A stretch of DNA of 64,000 nucleotides from Schauerella fraxinea. Its GTDB lineage: Bacteria > Pseudomonadota > Gammaproteobacteria > Burkholderiales > Burkholderiaceae_B. Within the stretch, counting starts at the first letter, position 1. Every line of letters starts with the position of its first letter. The stretch is from assembly GCA_030849945.1 (NCBI GenBank), contig JAVDKK010000001.1, forward strand, positions 1,364,001-1,428,000, read 5' to 3'. A program made the position numbers and the translations under genes. Under the pieces are notes generated by a model. That model worked only from the letters and a program-made list of their open reading frames with translations. It searched no databases and was not told where the DNA came from. Of the stretch, positions 25,679-35,357 are shown one piece after another.

Positions 25679-26665
25679 ATGATGTCGACCCGTCGCTTGC
25701 TCACCGCCGCCATTGCGTTGCTGCCTCTCGCAGCCGCATCCGGCATCGCCCATGCGCAGACCAAATGGGATATGCCGACCGCCTATCCGGCGACCAATTT
25801 CCACACTGAAAACATCATGCAATTTGCATCCGACGTCGACAAGGCATCGGGCGGCAAGTTGAAGATTCAAGTGCACGCCAACGCGTCGCTGTTCAAAGCG
25901 CCGGAGATCAAACGCGCGGTGCAGGGCGGTCAAGCCCAGGCCGGCGAAATCCTGTTGGCCAACTACCAGAACGAATGGCAGATCTTCGGCACCGACAGCA
26001 TTCCGTTCCTGGCCGATAGCTACCCCAAGGCCTACAAGCTGTATCAGGCGCAAAAGCCGGCGCTGCAAAAGCGCTTCAACGATCAGAACATGGTGCTGCT
26101 CTACAGCGTCGTGTGGCCCACACAGGGCTTGTATGTGAAGAACAAGATCAATTCGCTGGCCGATCTGAAGGGCGCGAAGTGGCGTGCCTACAGCCCCGCC
26201 ACCGGCCGGATCGCCGAGCTGCTGCAAGCGCAACCGGTGACGATTCAAGCCGCTGAATTGTCGGCCGCCATGGCAACCGGCGTGATCGATTCGTTCATGA
26301 CGTCGGGTGCCACCGGCTACGACACCAAGACCTACGAACACATTAAGAACTACTACAACTTCCAGGCCTGGCTGCCCAAGAATGCCGTGTTTGTGAACAA
26401 GAAGGCGTTCGATGCGCTGGATAAGCCCACGCAGGATGCGGTGATGAAAGCCGCAGCCGATGCCGAAACGCGCGGCTGGAAAATCTCCGAACAGAAGGAT
26501 GGCGAGTACCTCGCGCTGCTGCAGAAAAACGGCATGGAAATCATCCAGCCGCAAGACAGCCTGAAAGCGGATATGCGTAAAGTCGTCGGTGACCCGATGC
26601 TCAAGGAATGGCTCGAGAAAGCCGGCCCCGAAGGCGCTGCGATCGTCGAGGCTTACCGCAAGTAA
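25679..26665 (+). CDS. dctP: TRAP transporter substrate-binding protein (DctP family)
   Basis: 328 residues from the ATG at 25679 (GGAG six bases upstream). Signal peptide (RRLLTAAIALLPLAAASGIAHA), then a periplasmic binding protein: NIMQFASDVDKASGGKLKIQ, RAVQGGQAQAGEIL, LKGAKWRAYSPATGRIAELL with the Arg that clamps the ligand carboxylate, and GVIDSFMTSGATGYDTKTYE. It captures a small organic acid in the periplasm and hands it to DctQM encoded downstream. The ligand cannot be named. Confidence 0.93.
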   Translation: MMSTRRLLTAAIALLPLAAASGIAHAQTKWDMPTAYPATNFHTENIMQFASDVDKASGGKLKIQVHANASLFKAPEIKRAVQGGQAQAGEILLANYQNEWQIFGTDSIPFLADSYPKAYKLYQAQKPALQKRFNDQNMVLLYSVVWPTQGLYVKNKINSLADLKGAKWRAYSPATGRIAELLQAQPVTIQAAELSAAMATGVIDSFMTSGATGYDTKTYEHIKNYYNFQAWLPKNAVFVNKKAFDALDKPTQDAVMKAAADAETRGWKISEQKDGEYLALLQKNGMEIIQPQDSLKADMRKVVGDPMLKEWLEKAGPEGAAIVEAYRK

Positions 26666-26689
26666 TGGCCCGGCTCCTGGAGCGATGCA

Positions 26690-27223
26690 ATGCGTAAAAC
26701 CTTGAACTTCGTGTTCGACGCGATGGGCTATCTGGCCGGCGCGTTCATCTTCGCGATCTTCGCGTTGATGATCGTGGCGTCCATCGGCCGCATGGTCGGC
26801 TGGCATGTCAGCAGCATCAACGACATCGTCGCGTGGTTTTGCGCCGCATCGGCGTTTCTCGCGATGGCGCATGCCTTCAAGAATGGCGACTTCGTGCGGG
26901 TGACGTTGTTGCTCGAGAAGGTATCGCCCGCCACTCGGCGGGTGCTCGAGATCACGTCGTTGAGCTTCGCTGCGGTATCGATGTGCTATCTGGCCTACTG
27001 GGCCATCGTCTTCACCTGGGAGAGCTATGAATTCCAGGACATGGCCACCGGCATGGTGGCATTGCCGATGTGGATTCCACAAATGAGCTTCGTGATCGGC
27101 GCGGTGCTGTTTGCGCTTGCCGTGGTGGACGAACTCATTCTCGTGTTGCGCGGCGAAACGCCGACCTACACCCGACGTGTGGCCGAACGCCATGCGCAGG
27201 GTGATTTCTCCTCAGATATCTGA
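26690..27223 (+). CDS. dctQ: TRAP transporter small membrane subunit (DctQ)
   Basis: 177 residues, four helices. ASIGRMVGWHVSSINDIVAW and MAHAFKNGDFVRVTLLL match the DctQ signature. It lies between dctP and dctM with short gaps (24 and 40 bases), all on one transcript, and forms the membrane complex with DctM. Confidence 0.92.
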   Translation: MRKTLNFVFDAMGYLAGAFIFAIFALMIVASIGRMVGWHVSSINDIVAWFCAASAFLAMAHAFKNGDFVRVTLLLEKVSPATRRVLEITSLSFAAVSMCYLAYWAIVFTWESYEFQDMATGMVALPMWIPQMSFVIGAVLFALAVVDELILVLRGETPTYTRRVAERHAQGDFSSDI

Positions 27224-27263
27224 TTCATCACTCCTTGCGCATTCGCGCCATCGGAAGACCAGC

Positions 27264-28577
27264 ATGGACATGGTTGTACTAGGCGGCATTCTTTTGCTGC
27301 TCATGGTGGTGCTGCTTGCGGGCGGCATCTGGATCGCCATGACGCTGGCCATCGTAGGCTGGTTTGGCCAAGCCTTTTTCACCAACACCTTGCCCGGCAA
27401 GAATCTGTTTTCCGCGTTCTGGGAAAGCAATGTGTCGTGGGAACTGGCGGCCTTGCCGTTATTTATCTGGATGGGCGAAATCCTGTTCCGCACGAAGTTG
27501 TCGGAGCAGATGTTCGAAGGGTTATCGCCCTGGCTGAGCCGCATACCGGGCCGCTTGATGCACACCACCGTGCTGGGCTGCGGGGTGTTCGGTTCGGTAT
27601 CGGGGTCGTCGGCCGCAACGTGCGCCACGATCGCCAAGGTAGCGTTGCCGGAACTCAAGCGCCGCGGCTACGACGAGAAGCTGGCCATCGGGTCGTTGGC
27701 CACGGCCGGTACGCTGGGCATTCTGATTCCCCCGTCGATCACGATGGTGGTGTATGCGGTGGCTGCCGAAGCCTCCATCATCCGTATCTTCCTGGCTGGT
27801 TTTCTGCCCAGCTTCTTGCTGATGTTGTTGTTCTCGGGGTATATCGCCTGGTGGAGCATTCGCCACCCGGATCGCGTGCCGCCGCCCGATGCACCGACCA
27901 CGTTCCGCGAGAAAATCTACAAGTCGCGCAATCTCATTCCCTGCGCGTTGTTGATCGTGCTGATCGTGTGGGTGCTGGTCGCCGGCTGGGCGACGGCCAC
28001 CGAGTGCGCCGCGTACGGTGTGCTGGGGTCGCTAATGATCGCGGCCTCCAATCGCGCGCTCACGTGGAAGAATTTCTGGGACGGCCTGATGGGTGCGACG
28101 CGCGTGTCGTGCATGATCATGTTCATCCTGGCGGGCGCGGCCTTTCTCACCAAGACGATGGCGTTTACCGGCATTCCGCGCGAGCTGGCGGAGTGGGTCA
28201 ACGCCATGAACCTGAGCCCGTACTCGCTGATCGCCGTGCTCGTGGTGGTGTACCTGATTCTGGGCACGGCCTTGGACGGTATCTCGATGATCGTGCTGAC
28301 CAGTGCGGTCGTGTTGCCGATGATCCAGGCCGCCGGCTTCGATCTGATCTGGTTCGGTATTTTCGTGGTGCTGCTGGTCGAGATCGCGGAGGTCACCCCA
28401 CCTGTGGGCTTCAACCTGTTCGTGTTGCAGGCGATGACCGGGAAAGACAGCAACATCATTGCGCGGGCGGCGATTCCGTTCTTCTTCTGCCTCGTGCTGT
28501 GCATCATCCTGATCACGGTATTTCCGCAGATCGTCACGATCCTGCCGGATCTGGTGATGGGCAAAGAGCTCAAGTAG
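27264..28577 (+). CDS. dctM: TRAP transporter large membrane subunit (DctM)
   Basis: 437 residues, 11-12 helices; Na+-coupled channel-forming subunit. Conserved blocks: GCGVFGSVSGSSAATCATIAK, GSLATAGTLGILIPPSI and LVEIAEVTPPVGFNLFV. ATG at 27264 with GGAAGA upstream. It completes DctPQM; a rho-independent terminator follows 47 bases after the stop. Confidence 0.95.
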   Translation: MDMVVLGGILLLLMVVLLAGGIWIAMTLAIVGWFGQAFFTNTLPGKNLFSAFWESNVSWELAALPLFIWMGEILFRTKLSEQMFEGLSPWLSRIPGRLMHTTVLGCGVFGSVSGSSAATCATIAKVALPELKRRGYDEKLAIGSLATAGTLGILIPPSITMVVYAVAAEASIIRIFLAGFLPSFLLMLLFSGYIAWWSIRHPDRVPPPDAPTTFREKIYKSRNLIPCALLIVLIVWVLVAGWATATECAAYGVLGSLMIAASNRALTWKNFWDGLMGATRVSCMIMFILAGAAFLTKTMAFTGIPRELAEWVNAMNLSPYSLIAVLVVVYLILGTALDGISMIVLTSAVVLPMIQAAGFDLIWFGIFVVLLVEIAEVTPPVGFNLFVLQAMTGKDSNIIARAAIPFFFCLVLCIILITVFPQIVTILPDLVMGKELK

Positions 28578-28623
28578 CGCTGACACAATCGTGATGTGGG
28601 GGGTGTCTATAATTCCCCTCACC

Positions 28624-28646
28624 GGCCCGCTGTCGCGGGCCTTTTT
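28624..28646 (+). terminator. Rho-independent terminator after dctM
   Basis: Stem GGCCCGC/GCGGGCC (28624-28630 and 28635-28641), loop TGTC, then TTTTT. It closes the TRAP operon and separates it from the MFS-GGCT gene. Confidence 0.93.
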
Positions 28647-28747
28647 CATTGGGGTGGCGCGCACGTGCTGCCTTGGGCTCGCCGCATGCCGCGCGTGCCC
28701 AGCCGGCTGAATCTCCGCCGGCACTGCCCCAAACGGTTTCAAGAGCT

Positions 28748-30553
28748 ATGTCTGCATCACCTTCGTCTTTCTCTCGTCTCTCCCACGTGCCGCCTTATCG
28801 CACGATGATCGCCATTCTCGGCGTGCTGGCCTGTATTGGCCCGCTGTCGATCGACGCCTATCTGCCTGCCTTCGGCGCCATCGGCCAGGAATTCGACCTG
28901 CCGCAGGAGGCTGTGCAGCGCACGCTCGGCTATTACATGGTGGCGTATGCCGTCATGACCTTGCTGCACGGTACGCTGTCCGATTCGTTGGGACGCCGTC
29001 CGGTCGTGATCGTGTCGTTGCTGGTGTACATCGCCGGCTCGGTGCTCGCCACCTTTGCGCCCAGCTTCGACTGGCTGCTCGCGGGCCGGGTACTGCAGGG
29101 CCTGTCGGCGGGCGCGGGGATGGTGGTGGGGCAGGCGGTCGTCAACGATTGCTATGAAGGCCCCGTGGCGCGCCGCACGCTGTCCTACATCATCATGGTG
29201 TTCAGCGTGTCGCCCGCCATCGCCCCGATTCTGGGCGGCTATCTGTCGACCTCGCTGGGGTGGCGGTCGGTTTTCGTGCTGCTCGCCGCGTTGGCACTGG
29301 CCGCTTGCGTGCTGTGCTATCGCCGTTTGCCCGAAACACTGGCGCCCGCCCGCCGCCAACCCTTCTCGGTGCGGGCGTTGGCCACCAACTACATGACGAT
29401 CGCGCGCGACGGCGTGTTCATGGCGTTCGCGCTGGCCTTCGGGGTGCTGTTTGCCGGCTTTGCGTTTTTGATCGGCGCGGCGCACGACTTCGTCACGCAT
29501 GTGCTCGGCTTGCCCGATACCGCGTTCGGCTGGCTGTTCATCCCGCTGGTGGTGGGCTTGACCACCGGCTCGTTCGCCGCGGCCCGACTCTCGTCGCGCT
29601 GGTCGCCGGGCCGCATGATCGGCATGGCCTATCTGGTGATGGTGCTCAGTTGCGTGGCCAACATGGCATACGCTGCCGTGGCCGAGCCGGTGCAGTTGCC
29701 TTGGGCGGTGCTGCCGTTGGCCTTCTTCAATTTCGGGCTCGCCATCGCCATTCCCAATATGACGCTGCAGGTGTTGACGCGTCAGCCGAAGCTCTCGGGC
29801 ATGGCCGCCTCGGTGCTGGGATTTGTGCAGATGGTGTTTTTCTCGGCCGTGAGTGGATGGATGGCGCCGTGGGTGTACGGCAGTGCCTTCCGTTTGGCGC
29901 TGGCGCTGGGGGTTGGCGTGGCGGTCAGCGGACTGCTGTGGTTTTTCATCAGCCAGGTGGCATCGCGGCGCGACTGCGCGCCGAAGGACCTGCGCGGGGA
30001 TGCATTTGCGCAAGCGGCGAGCGAGGTGCCCGAGGCCACCTCGCGCCAGGACGTGGAAGAGGCTGTGATATCGGCAATCCCTGCGACGCCGGTGCCGTCG
30101 ATGCCGATTGCAGGGATTGCGACAGAGGCTGCTGAGTCGCCGCCGCTGCCGGCCATGCACGTCTTCATCTACGGCACGCTGCGCCGGGGCGAAATCAACG
30201 ATCTTGCGTTGGTGGCGAAGGGTCGTCAGTTGCCTGAGCCGACGTGGGTAGGCGCCAGCGAAGTGGCCGGCGCCTTGATCGATTTTGGCGACTGGCCAGG
30301 ACTGCTCGCCGAAGTGCCCGACCGCCGCGTACGCGGCGAGGTGTATCGCATCGATCCTCGGCTCTTGCCGGTGCTCGACGAGATCGAGGAATACGATGCC
30401 GCCCGCCGCACGGTTTTCGTGCGGCGCGAGGTGGATGTGCTCGTCGCCGGCCAGCCGGTGCGCTGCTGGTATTACCCGGTGGATCCCGAGCTGGCGGCCG
30501 CCGCGCGGCCGGTGGCCGGTGACGACTGGATCGATCACCGCAAGTCGCGGTGA
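28748..30553 (+). CDS. Bcr/CflA-type MFS drug efflux pump fused to a gamma-glutamylcyclotransferase-like (AIG2/YtfP) domain
   Basis: 601 residues. Residues ~15-400 are a 12-helix Bcr/CflA MFS transporter (GPLSIDAYLPAFGAI, GTLSDSLGRRPVVI, RVLQGLSAGAGMVVGQAV). A ~70-residue Ala/Pro/Glu-rich linker follows, then from residue 470 a complete GGCT-like domain: MHVFIYGTLRRGE with the YGTLR ligand loop and DEIEEYD with the acidic catalytic residue. The second domain would lie in the cytoplasm. There is no ribosome site before the internal ATG at 30155, so one polypeptide is expected. The linker DNA holds an 11-bp inverted repeat. The coupling of efflux with a GGCT fold is unusual. Confidence 0.88.
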   Translation: MSASPSSFSRLSHVPPYRTMIAILGVLACIGPLSIDAYLPAFGAIGQEFDLPQEAVQRTLGYYMVAYAVMTLLHGTLSDSLGRRPVVIVSLLVYIAGSVLATFAPSFDWLLAGRVLQGLSAGAGMVVGQAVVNDCYEGPVARRTLSYIIMVFSVSPAIAPILGGYLSTSLGWRSVFVLLAALALAACVLCYRRLPETLAPARRQPFSVRALATNYMTIARDGVFMAFALAFGVLFAGFAFLIGAAHDFVTHVLGLPDTAFGWLFIPLVVGLTTGSFAAARLSSRWSPGRMIGMAYLVMVLSCVANMAYAAVAEPVQLPWAVLPLAFFNFGLAIAIPNMTLQVLTRQPKLSGMAASVLGFVQMVFFSAVSGWMAPWVYGSAFRLALALGVGVAVSGLLWFFISQVASRRDCAPKDLRGDAFAQAASEVPEATSRQDVEEAVISAIPATPVPSMPIAGIATEAAESPPLPAMHVFIYGTLRRGEINDLALVAKGRQLPEPTWVGASEVAGALIDFGDWPGLLAEVPDRRVRGEVYRIDPRLLPVLDEIEEYDAARRTVFVRREVDVLVAGQPVRCWYYPVDPELAAAARPVAGDDWIDHRKSR

Positions 30554-30619
30554 GCCGGCTGACAGCGCGCTGATACCCGCCGCCATGCTTTGTTGCAGTT
30601 AAGGAGAGGTCGCCTTGCT

Positions 30620-33280
30620 ATGCTGGGCGACCTCGACTTTACCGTGGGCGTCGCCCGCGGCTTTCCCGCCATGTCCGTTTCTCTTCCCCTGCAGTCTGTG
30701 CGTGCCGGCGCCGTGCCCGTGCGTGCGTCGAATTCTGCAGGCGGCGCATTGCAGCGGCGGACAGGGCAGCGGCGTATCTGGCAACTTGTGGTCGTGTGCC
30801 TGCTGGCTTTTTTCACGGCTCTGGCAGCGGCACAAGACAAAGCGCCCGAGATCAACCTGGACCAGGCCCGCAAGGATCTGGACGCTATCCAGAAACAGTT
30901 GAAGGATCAACCCGACGACACCGCGCTCGTGGATATGCGCGAATCGCTGGTGGAGATGCAGGGGCAGGCGGCGTCGAAGGCGGATGCATTGACGCCGCAA
31001 CTCACCAGCGTCAATGCCCGCTTGGGTGAGCTGGGCGAGGTCGCCGAAGGCGTGAAAGAAGCGCCCGATGTGGCGGCGCAGCGTTCGGATCTGAACAAAC
31101 AACGCACCGCGCTCGATTCGCAGATCAAGCTCGCCCGCTTGCTGGCAGTGGAAAGTGGGCAGGCGATCGAGACGATCTCGTCCTTGCGGCGCTCGCAGTT
31201 CTCGGCGGCGCTGGGTGAACGTCGGCCATCGGTACTTACGCCTTCGTTCTGGTCTGAGTTTCAGGGCGATTGGCCGCGCGACCGGGATCGCCTGAAATCA
31301 CTGTGGGACGAGGCGCTCGCGGCAGCCATCGCCACGCCGTTCTGGGTGTGGGCGGGCGTGCTGCTGCTCATCGGCGCCATCTTCGGCGTGCGTATCTGGG
31401 CCAGCAAGCGGCTGACCGGCATCACGGCGGCACGGGTGCCGTCGGGCCGTTTGCGACGGTCGTTCTACGCCGTGGCAGTGGTGCTGTTGGGTGTGGCCGC
31501 GCCGGGGTTGATTGCCGAGTTGTTTTATCTGGGGATGAGCTGGGGCGTCGTGCTCACCGGCGATCTGGCCACATTCGCGACGGGTTTTGTGGGCGTCATG
31601 TTCTTCGGCGGCTACGTCGCCGGGCTCGGCCGGGCCTTGCTCTCACCCAATCGACCTTCGTGGCGGTTGCCGTCCATTCCCGATCTGATCGCCCTTCGCA
31701 TGCGATGGCTGCCGATTGCATTGGGCATCGCCGTGGTCGTCGTTTGGTCGCTCGACCGCTTCATCACCCTGCTCAATTTCCGTCTCACGACCACGATCGC
31801 GTTGAACAGTGCGGTGGCCTTCGGCCTCGCCATCGTGCTGGGCTATGCCCTACGGCGCGGCGAACGGTTGCGGCGCCGGGTGATTCGCGACGCGCAGGCC
31901 AAGCAGGCTTCAGCCGCGGAAGCCCAGGAAGACGAGGCCGCAGCCCAGGTCGAGCCGCCGCCGCCCCGTCCGCTGTGGCTGGGCGTGCTCGCCGGCGTGC
32001 TGTGGTGCGTGATCGTGGGCGCCGTCGCGAGCGTGCTGGTGGGCTACGTGGCCTTCGGCAACTTCCTGCTCAAGCAGATGGTCTGGCTCATCATCATTCT
32101 CGCCAGTACCTATCTGCTAAGCGTGCTGATCGAGGATTTCTTCTCCACCCTGCGCAGCGCCACGCAGGTCGACGCATCGGGCAAGAATCAACCTTACGAG
32201 CCGCGCGCCCGCGATCAGGCCGCGGTGCTGCTTTCGGGCGTGGGCCGGGTGCTGATTGCGTTGTTTGCGTTGCTGCTGGTGCTGGCGCCGTTCGGCGCCG
32301 GGCCCATGGAGTTGTTCCAGCGCATGGGGCAATTGCAAAGCGGGCTGGCGATCGGCGAAGTGCTGATCAAGCCCGGCACCGTGATGCAGGCGTTGATCGT
32401 GCTTGTCGTGGGGTTGATCGCGGTCAAGATGCTCAAAAGTTGGCTGCGCGATCGTTATTTGCCGACCACCACGCTGGATCCCGGCATGCAGCTGTCAGCC
32501 GCGGCGCTCTTCGGGTATGCGGGTTTCGTGATCGCGGTGGCGCTGGCCATGTCGGCCGTTGGCATCGGCCTGGAGCGCGTAGCGTGGGTGGCCAGTGCCT
32601 TGTCGGTGGGGATCGGTTTCGGCTTGCAGGCGGTGGTGCAGAACTTCGTCTCCGGCATTATCTTGCTGGCGGAACGGCCGGTGAAGGTTGGCGACTGGGT
32701 GTCGTTGAGTGCGGGAGTGGAAGGCGATATTCGGCGCATCAATGTGCGCGCCACCGAAATTCAGATGTCGGATCGATCGACGTTGATCGTGCCCAACTCC
32801 GAGTTCATCACCAAGCATGTGCGCAACGTGACCCACGCCAATCCGCAAGGCGTGGTCACGGTCAAAATGCCATTGCCGCTGGGCACCGACGCACAACGCG
32901 TGCGCGAGATCATGCTGTCGGTGTTTCAAGACAATCCCGATGTGCTGGAGACGCCCGCGCCCAATGTGTTTCTTGACGGGATCGATGGCACGCATCTGAT
33001 GTTCAACGCATCGGGTTCCGTGTCGTCGCCCCGTCAGTCGTACACGGTGCGCAGCGCCTTGCTCTTCGAAATTTTGAATCGTCTTTCGGCCGCCAAGATC
33101 GAGATGTCGCAGCAGCCCACGATGTTGTTGGGCAGCCTGGAAAACAGGCGCGACGGCAAGCAGGATGGCGACAGCTTGGTGCCGCCGATATCGGCGGCGA
33201 TGCCGCCCGCCGATGCGCCAACGGCACTGGCGTCCGTAACCGCGCCCACGCCGCCTTTGCCGGGACCGCCAAAGGGCTGA
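30620..33280 (+). CDS. Mechanosensitive channel, DUF3772 plus MscS domains
   Basis: 886 residues from the ATG at 30620 (AAGGAGAGG ten bases upstream; an ATG at 30671 is an alternative). A secretion signal (VVVCLLAFFTALAAAQ) is followed by a periplasmic coiled region (~80-200) that includes DUF3772, then about eleven membrane helices and a MscS core whose pore-lining and beta domain are clear (VGIGFGLQAVVQNFVSGIILL, ERPVKVGDWV, VPNSEFIT). The last ~60 residues are Pro/Ala-rich and disordered. It is a large MscK/YbiO-type inner-membrane channel releasing solutes on osmotic downshock. Confidence 0.9.
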   Translation: MLGDLDFTVGVARGFPAMSVSLPLQSVRAGAVPVRASNSAGGALQRRTGQRRIWQLVVVCLLAFFTALAAAQDKAPEINLDQARKDLDAIQKQLKDQPDDTALVDMRESLVEMQGQAASKADALTPQLTSVNARLGELGEVAEGVKEAPDVAAQRSDLNKQRTALDSQIKLARLLAVESGQAIETISSLRRSQFSAALGERRPSVLTPSFWSEFQGDWPRDRDRLKSLWDEALAAAIATPFWVWAGVLLLIGAIFGVRIWASKRLTGITAARVPSGRLRRSFYAVAVVLLGVAAPGLIAELFYLGMSWGVVLTGDLATFATGFVGVMFFGGYVAGLGRALLSPNRPSWRLPSIPDLIALRMRWLPIALGIAVVVVWSLDRFITLLNFRLTTTIALNSAVAFGLAIVLGYALRRGERLRRRVIRDAQAKQASAAEAQEDEAAAQVEPPPPRPLWLGVLAGVLWCVIVGAVASVLVGYVAFGNFLLKQMVWLIIILASTYLLSVLIEDFFSTLRSATQVDASGKNQPYEPRARDQAAVLLSGVGRVLIALFALLLVLAPFGAGPMELFQRMGQLQSGLAIGEVLIKPGTVMQALIVLVVGLIAVKMLKSWLRDRYLPTTTLDPGMQLSAAALFGYAGFVIAVALAMSAVGIGLERVAWVASALSVGIGFGLQAVVQNFVSGIILLAERPVKVGDWVSLSAGVEGDIRRINVRATEIQMSDRSTLIVPNSEFITKHVRNVTHANPQGVVTVKMPLPLGTDAQRVREIMLSVFQDNPDVLETPAPNVFLDGIDGTHLMFNASGSVSSPRQSYTVRSALLFEILNRLSAAKIEMSQQPTMLLGSLENRRDGKQDGDSLVPPISAAMPPADAPTALASVTAPTPPLPGPPKG

Positions 33281-33370
33281 TCACAAACGTAGTCGCCAAG
33301 ACGAGATCACCAAGACCGACGCAGGCCTGGCGTTGAACCCGCTGCGTTGGCAGTGGCCCGGATCGCCGCG

Positions 33371-34540
33371 CTATTCGACGTCGGGCACGAACACTTGTCC
33401 GACCATCAAGCGGCGGGCGCTGCGGCTCATCAGCGCTTGCGTCACCTGCCACACGCCATCGCGCAGCTCGGCGCGTGCGCCTACTTGCAGCACGCCGGCG
33501 GGATGACCGAAACGCAGCCCTTCGCGCGAACCGCCGAGCGCTTGCGCGACGATGGTGCCCGGCACGGCCGCAGCGGCCGCGATGGCCACGGCACCCGTGC
33601 CCGTCATGGCGTGGTGCAGTTTGCCCATCGAGAAGATGCGCGCCAGCAGATCGATGTCAGCCGCAGCGACGGCGGCGCCGCTCGTGGCGGCATAAGCGGC
33701 GGGCGGCGCCACGAATGCAATCTTGGGAGTGCTCTGGCGTTTGGCGCTGGCGTACGCCACACTTTCGGCCAAGCCCATCGCGACCGCGCCGTGTGCCCGA
33801 ATCGCTTCGCAGCGTGCGAGCAGATCGGGCTGGATATCGATGGCGCGCGGCAACTCGATGCCGGTCAAGCCGAGTGCCGCAGCGTGCACGAATACCGTGG
33901 GATTGCCGGCATTGATCAGGGTGACGTCGATATCGCCCACGCCGGGAATCGTCAGGCGATCCACGGCGTTGCCGGTAGGCAGCATCGCGCCGCCGCCCTC
34001 GGCATCGTCCGCACCGGGATCGAGAAACGCCAATGCGATCTCGGCGGCCGGGAACGGCACGCCGTCGAGCACGAAGTCGCCCATCTCCTGCACGGCGCCG
34101 TCGCGCATCGGCACCTTGGCAATGATTTTCTTGCCGATGTTGGCTTGCCAGATGCGCACCGTGGCCATGCCGTCGTGCGGCGCATCGATGAGTCCGCGAT
34201 GGATGGCAAACGGGCCCACTGCGGCCGTCAAATTGCCGCAGTTCCCCGTCCAGTCGACCAGCGGCGCGGCGATCGCGACCTGTCCGAACCAGTAATCTAC
34301 GTCGCAATCCGCACGCGTGCTTTTGCCCACGATGACGACCTTGCTGGTGCTGGACGTGGCTCCGCCCATGCCGTCGATGTGCTTTTCATACGGATCGGGG
34401 CTGCCGATCAAGCGCAGCAGCGTGGCATCCCGGCGCGCCGGATCGGTGGGCAGATCTTCGGGCAGAAAGAACACGCCCTTGCTGGTGCCCCCGCGCATGT
34501 AATAGGCAGGGATAGCGGCTTGCGGTGGTGGGTTGGGCAT
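33371..34540 (-). CDS. PrpF-family isomerase (2-methylaconitate / oxalomesaconate-type)
   Basis: 389 residues, diaminopimelate-epimerase-like fold. YYMRGGTSKGVFF at the N-terminus and DWTGNCGNLTAAVGPFA match the PrpF/GalD/methylitaconate isomerase family, whose catalytic pair includes the Cys in NCGN and a Lys. PrpF supports the 2-methylcitrate cycle, GalD gallate breakdown; no prpB/C or acnD and no gallate genes are in the window, so the exact reaction is open. ATG at 34540. It is downstream of a GST gene on the same strand. Confidence 0.88.
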   Translation of the reverse strand: MPNPPPQAAIPAYYMRGGTSKGVFFLPEDLPTDPARRDATLLRLIGSPDPYEKHIDGMGGATSSTSKVVIVGKSTRADCDVDYWFGQVAIAAPLVDWTGNCGNLTAAVGPFAIHRGLIDAPHDGMATVRIWQANIGKKIIAKVPMRDGAVQEMGDFVLDGVPFPAAEIALAFLDPGADDAEGGGAMLPTGNAVDRLTIPGVGDIDVTLINAGNPTVFVHAAALGLTGIELPRAIDIQPDLLARCEAIRAHGAVAMGLAESVAYASAKRQSTPKIAFVAPPAAYAATSGAAVAAADIDLLARIFSMGKLHHAMTGTGAVAIAAAAAVPGTIVAQALGGSREGLRFGHPAGVLQVGARAELRDGVWQVTQALMSRSARRLMVGQVFVPDVE

Positions 34541-34602
34541 GGCGGTGTCGATGCAGGTAGAGGCGTCGATGCGTGGGGCGCGCCCCACGCATCGGCAGAC
34601 GA

Positions 34603-35319
34603 TCAGGTGGCCTGGTGCGCGTAACGGCCGCGGCCGAACATGCGATCCAGGTCGTCGGCGGTGGCAGCCGCGCGCGAGACATCGCCGGCTTGCTGAATCT
34701 CGATGGTGCGCAATGCCGTACGCGTGACGGCAGGGCGGCTGGCGATCGTGTCGCGCCAGCGCAGCAGCGCGTCGCGGCCGTCGACCGGCAACTTCAGCGC
34801 TTCGAGGCGCGCGATCCATGGATAGGTGGCCACATCTGCAATCGAATAATCTTCACCGCCCAGGTAGGGCACGTGCGCAAGCCGTTCGTTCAGCACATCG
34901 ATCAGCCGCACGGCTTCGGTTGTGTAGCGTGAGCGGGCATAGTCGGACGCGTTGGGTTCGAACCGGGTGAAGTGCACGTATTGGCCGAACGTCGGGCCGA
35001 GCCCGGTGAGTTGCAGCGTGAGCCATTGCAGTACGTCATAGCGTGCACGGCCGGCCGCCGGGAGCAACTGGCCCGTTTTCTCGGCGAGGTAAGTGAGGAT
35101 CGCACCCGACTCGAACACCGTGTAGGGCTCGCCGCCGGGGCCATCCTGATCGACGATCACCGGCACCTTGCTGTTGGGGTTGAGCGCCCGAAACGCTTCG
35201 CCGAATTGTTCCTTGCGCCAGACTTCGATGGGATGAAAACGATAGGGCGCGCCGATCTCTTCAAGCATCAAGATAATCTTGACGACATTGGGGCTGCTCA
35301 TGCCATACAGGTCGATCAT
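34603..35319 (-). CDS. Glutathione S-transferase (YfcG/Ure2-like)
   Basis: 238 residues. IDLYGMSSPNVVKIILMLEE opens the thioredoxin-like domain, NPNSKVPVIVD holds the cis-Pro, ESGAILTYLAEKTG the gamma-glutamyl-binding Glu-Ser, and YSIADVATYPWI the helical-domain N-capping motif. This is the Nu/YfcG type, often with disulfide-bond reductase activity. GAAGGA precedes the start. It lies between a TetR regulator gene and a PrpF-like gene in a leftward cluster. Confidence 0.92.
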   Translation of the reverse strand: MIDLYGMSSPNVVKIILMLEEIGAPYRFHPIEVWRKEQFGEAFRALNPNSKVPVIVDQDGPGGEPYTVFESGAILTYLAEKTGQLLPAAGRARYDVLQWLTLQLTGLGPTFGQYVHFTRFEPNASDYARSRYTTEAVRLIDVLNERLAHVPYLGGEDYSIADVATYPWIARLEALKLPVDGRDALLRWRDTIASRPAVTRTALRTIEIQQAGDVSRAAATADDLDRMFGRGRYAHQAT

Positions 35320-35357
35320 GGAAGCGATCCTTCGGGGGTGGGGTACCGGCGGGCATC

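Noticed and set aside
28600..28646. Small RNA starting from TATAAT at 28608
   Set aside because: The TATAAT lies only 11 bases before the terminator stem, has no -35 at proper distance, and any transcript would be about 25-30 bases. It is more simply part of the dctM 3' end.
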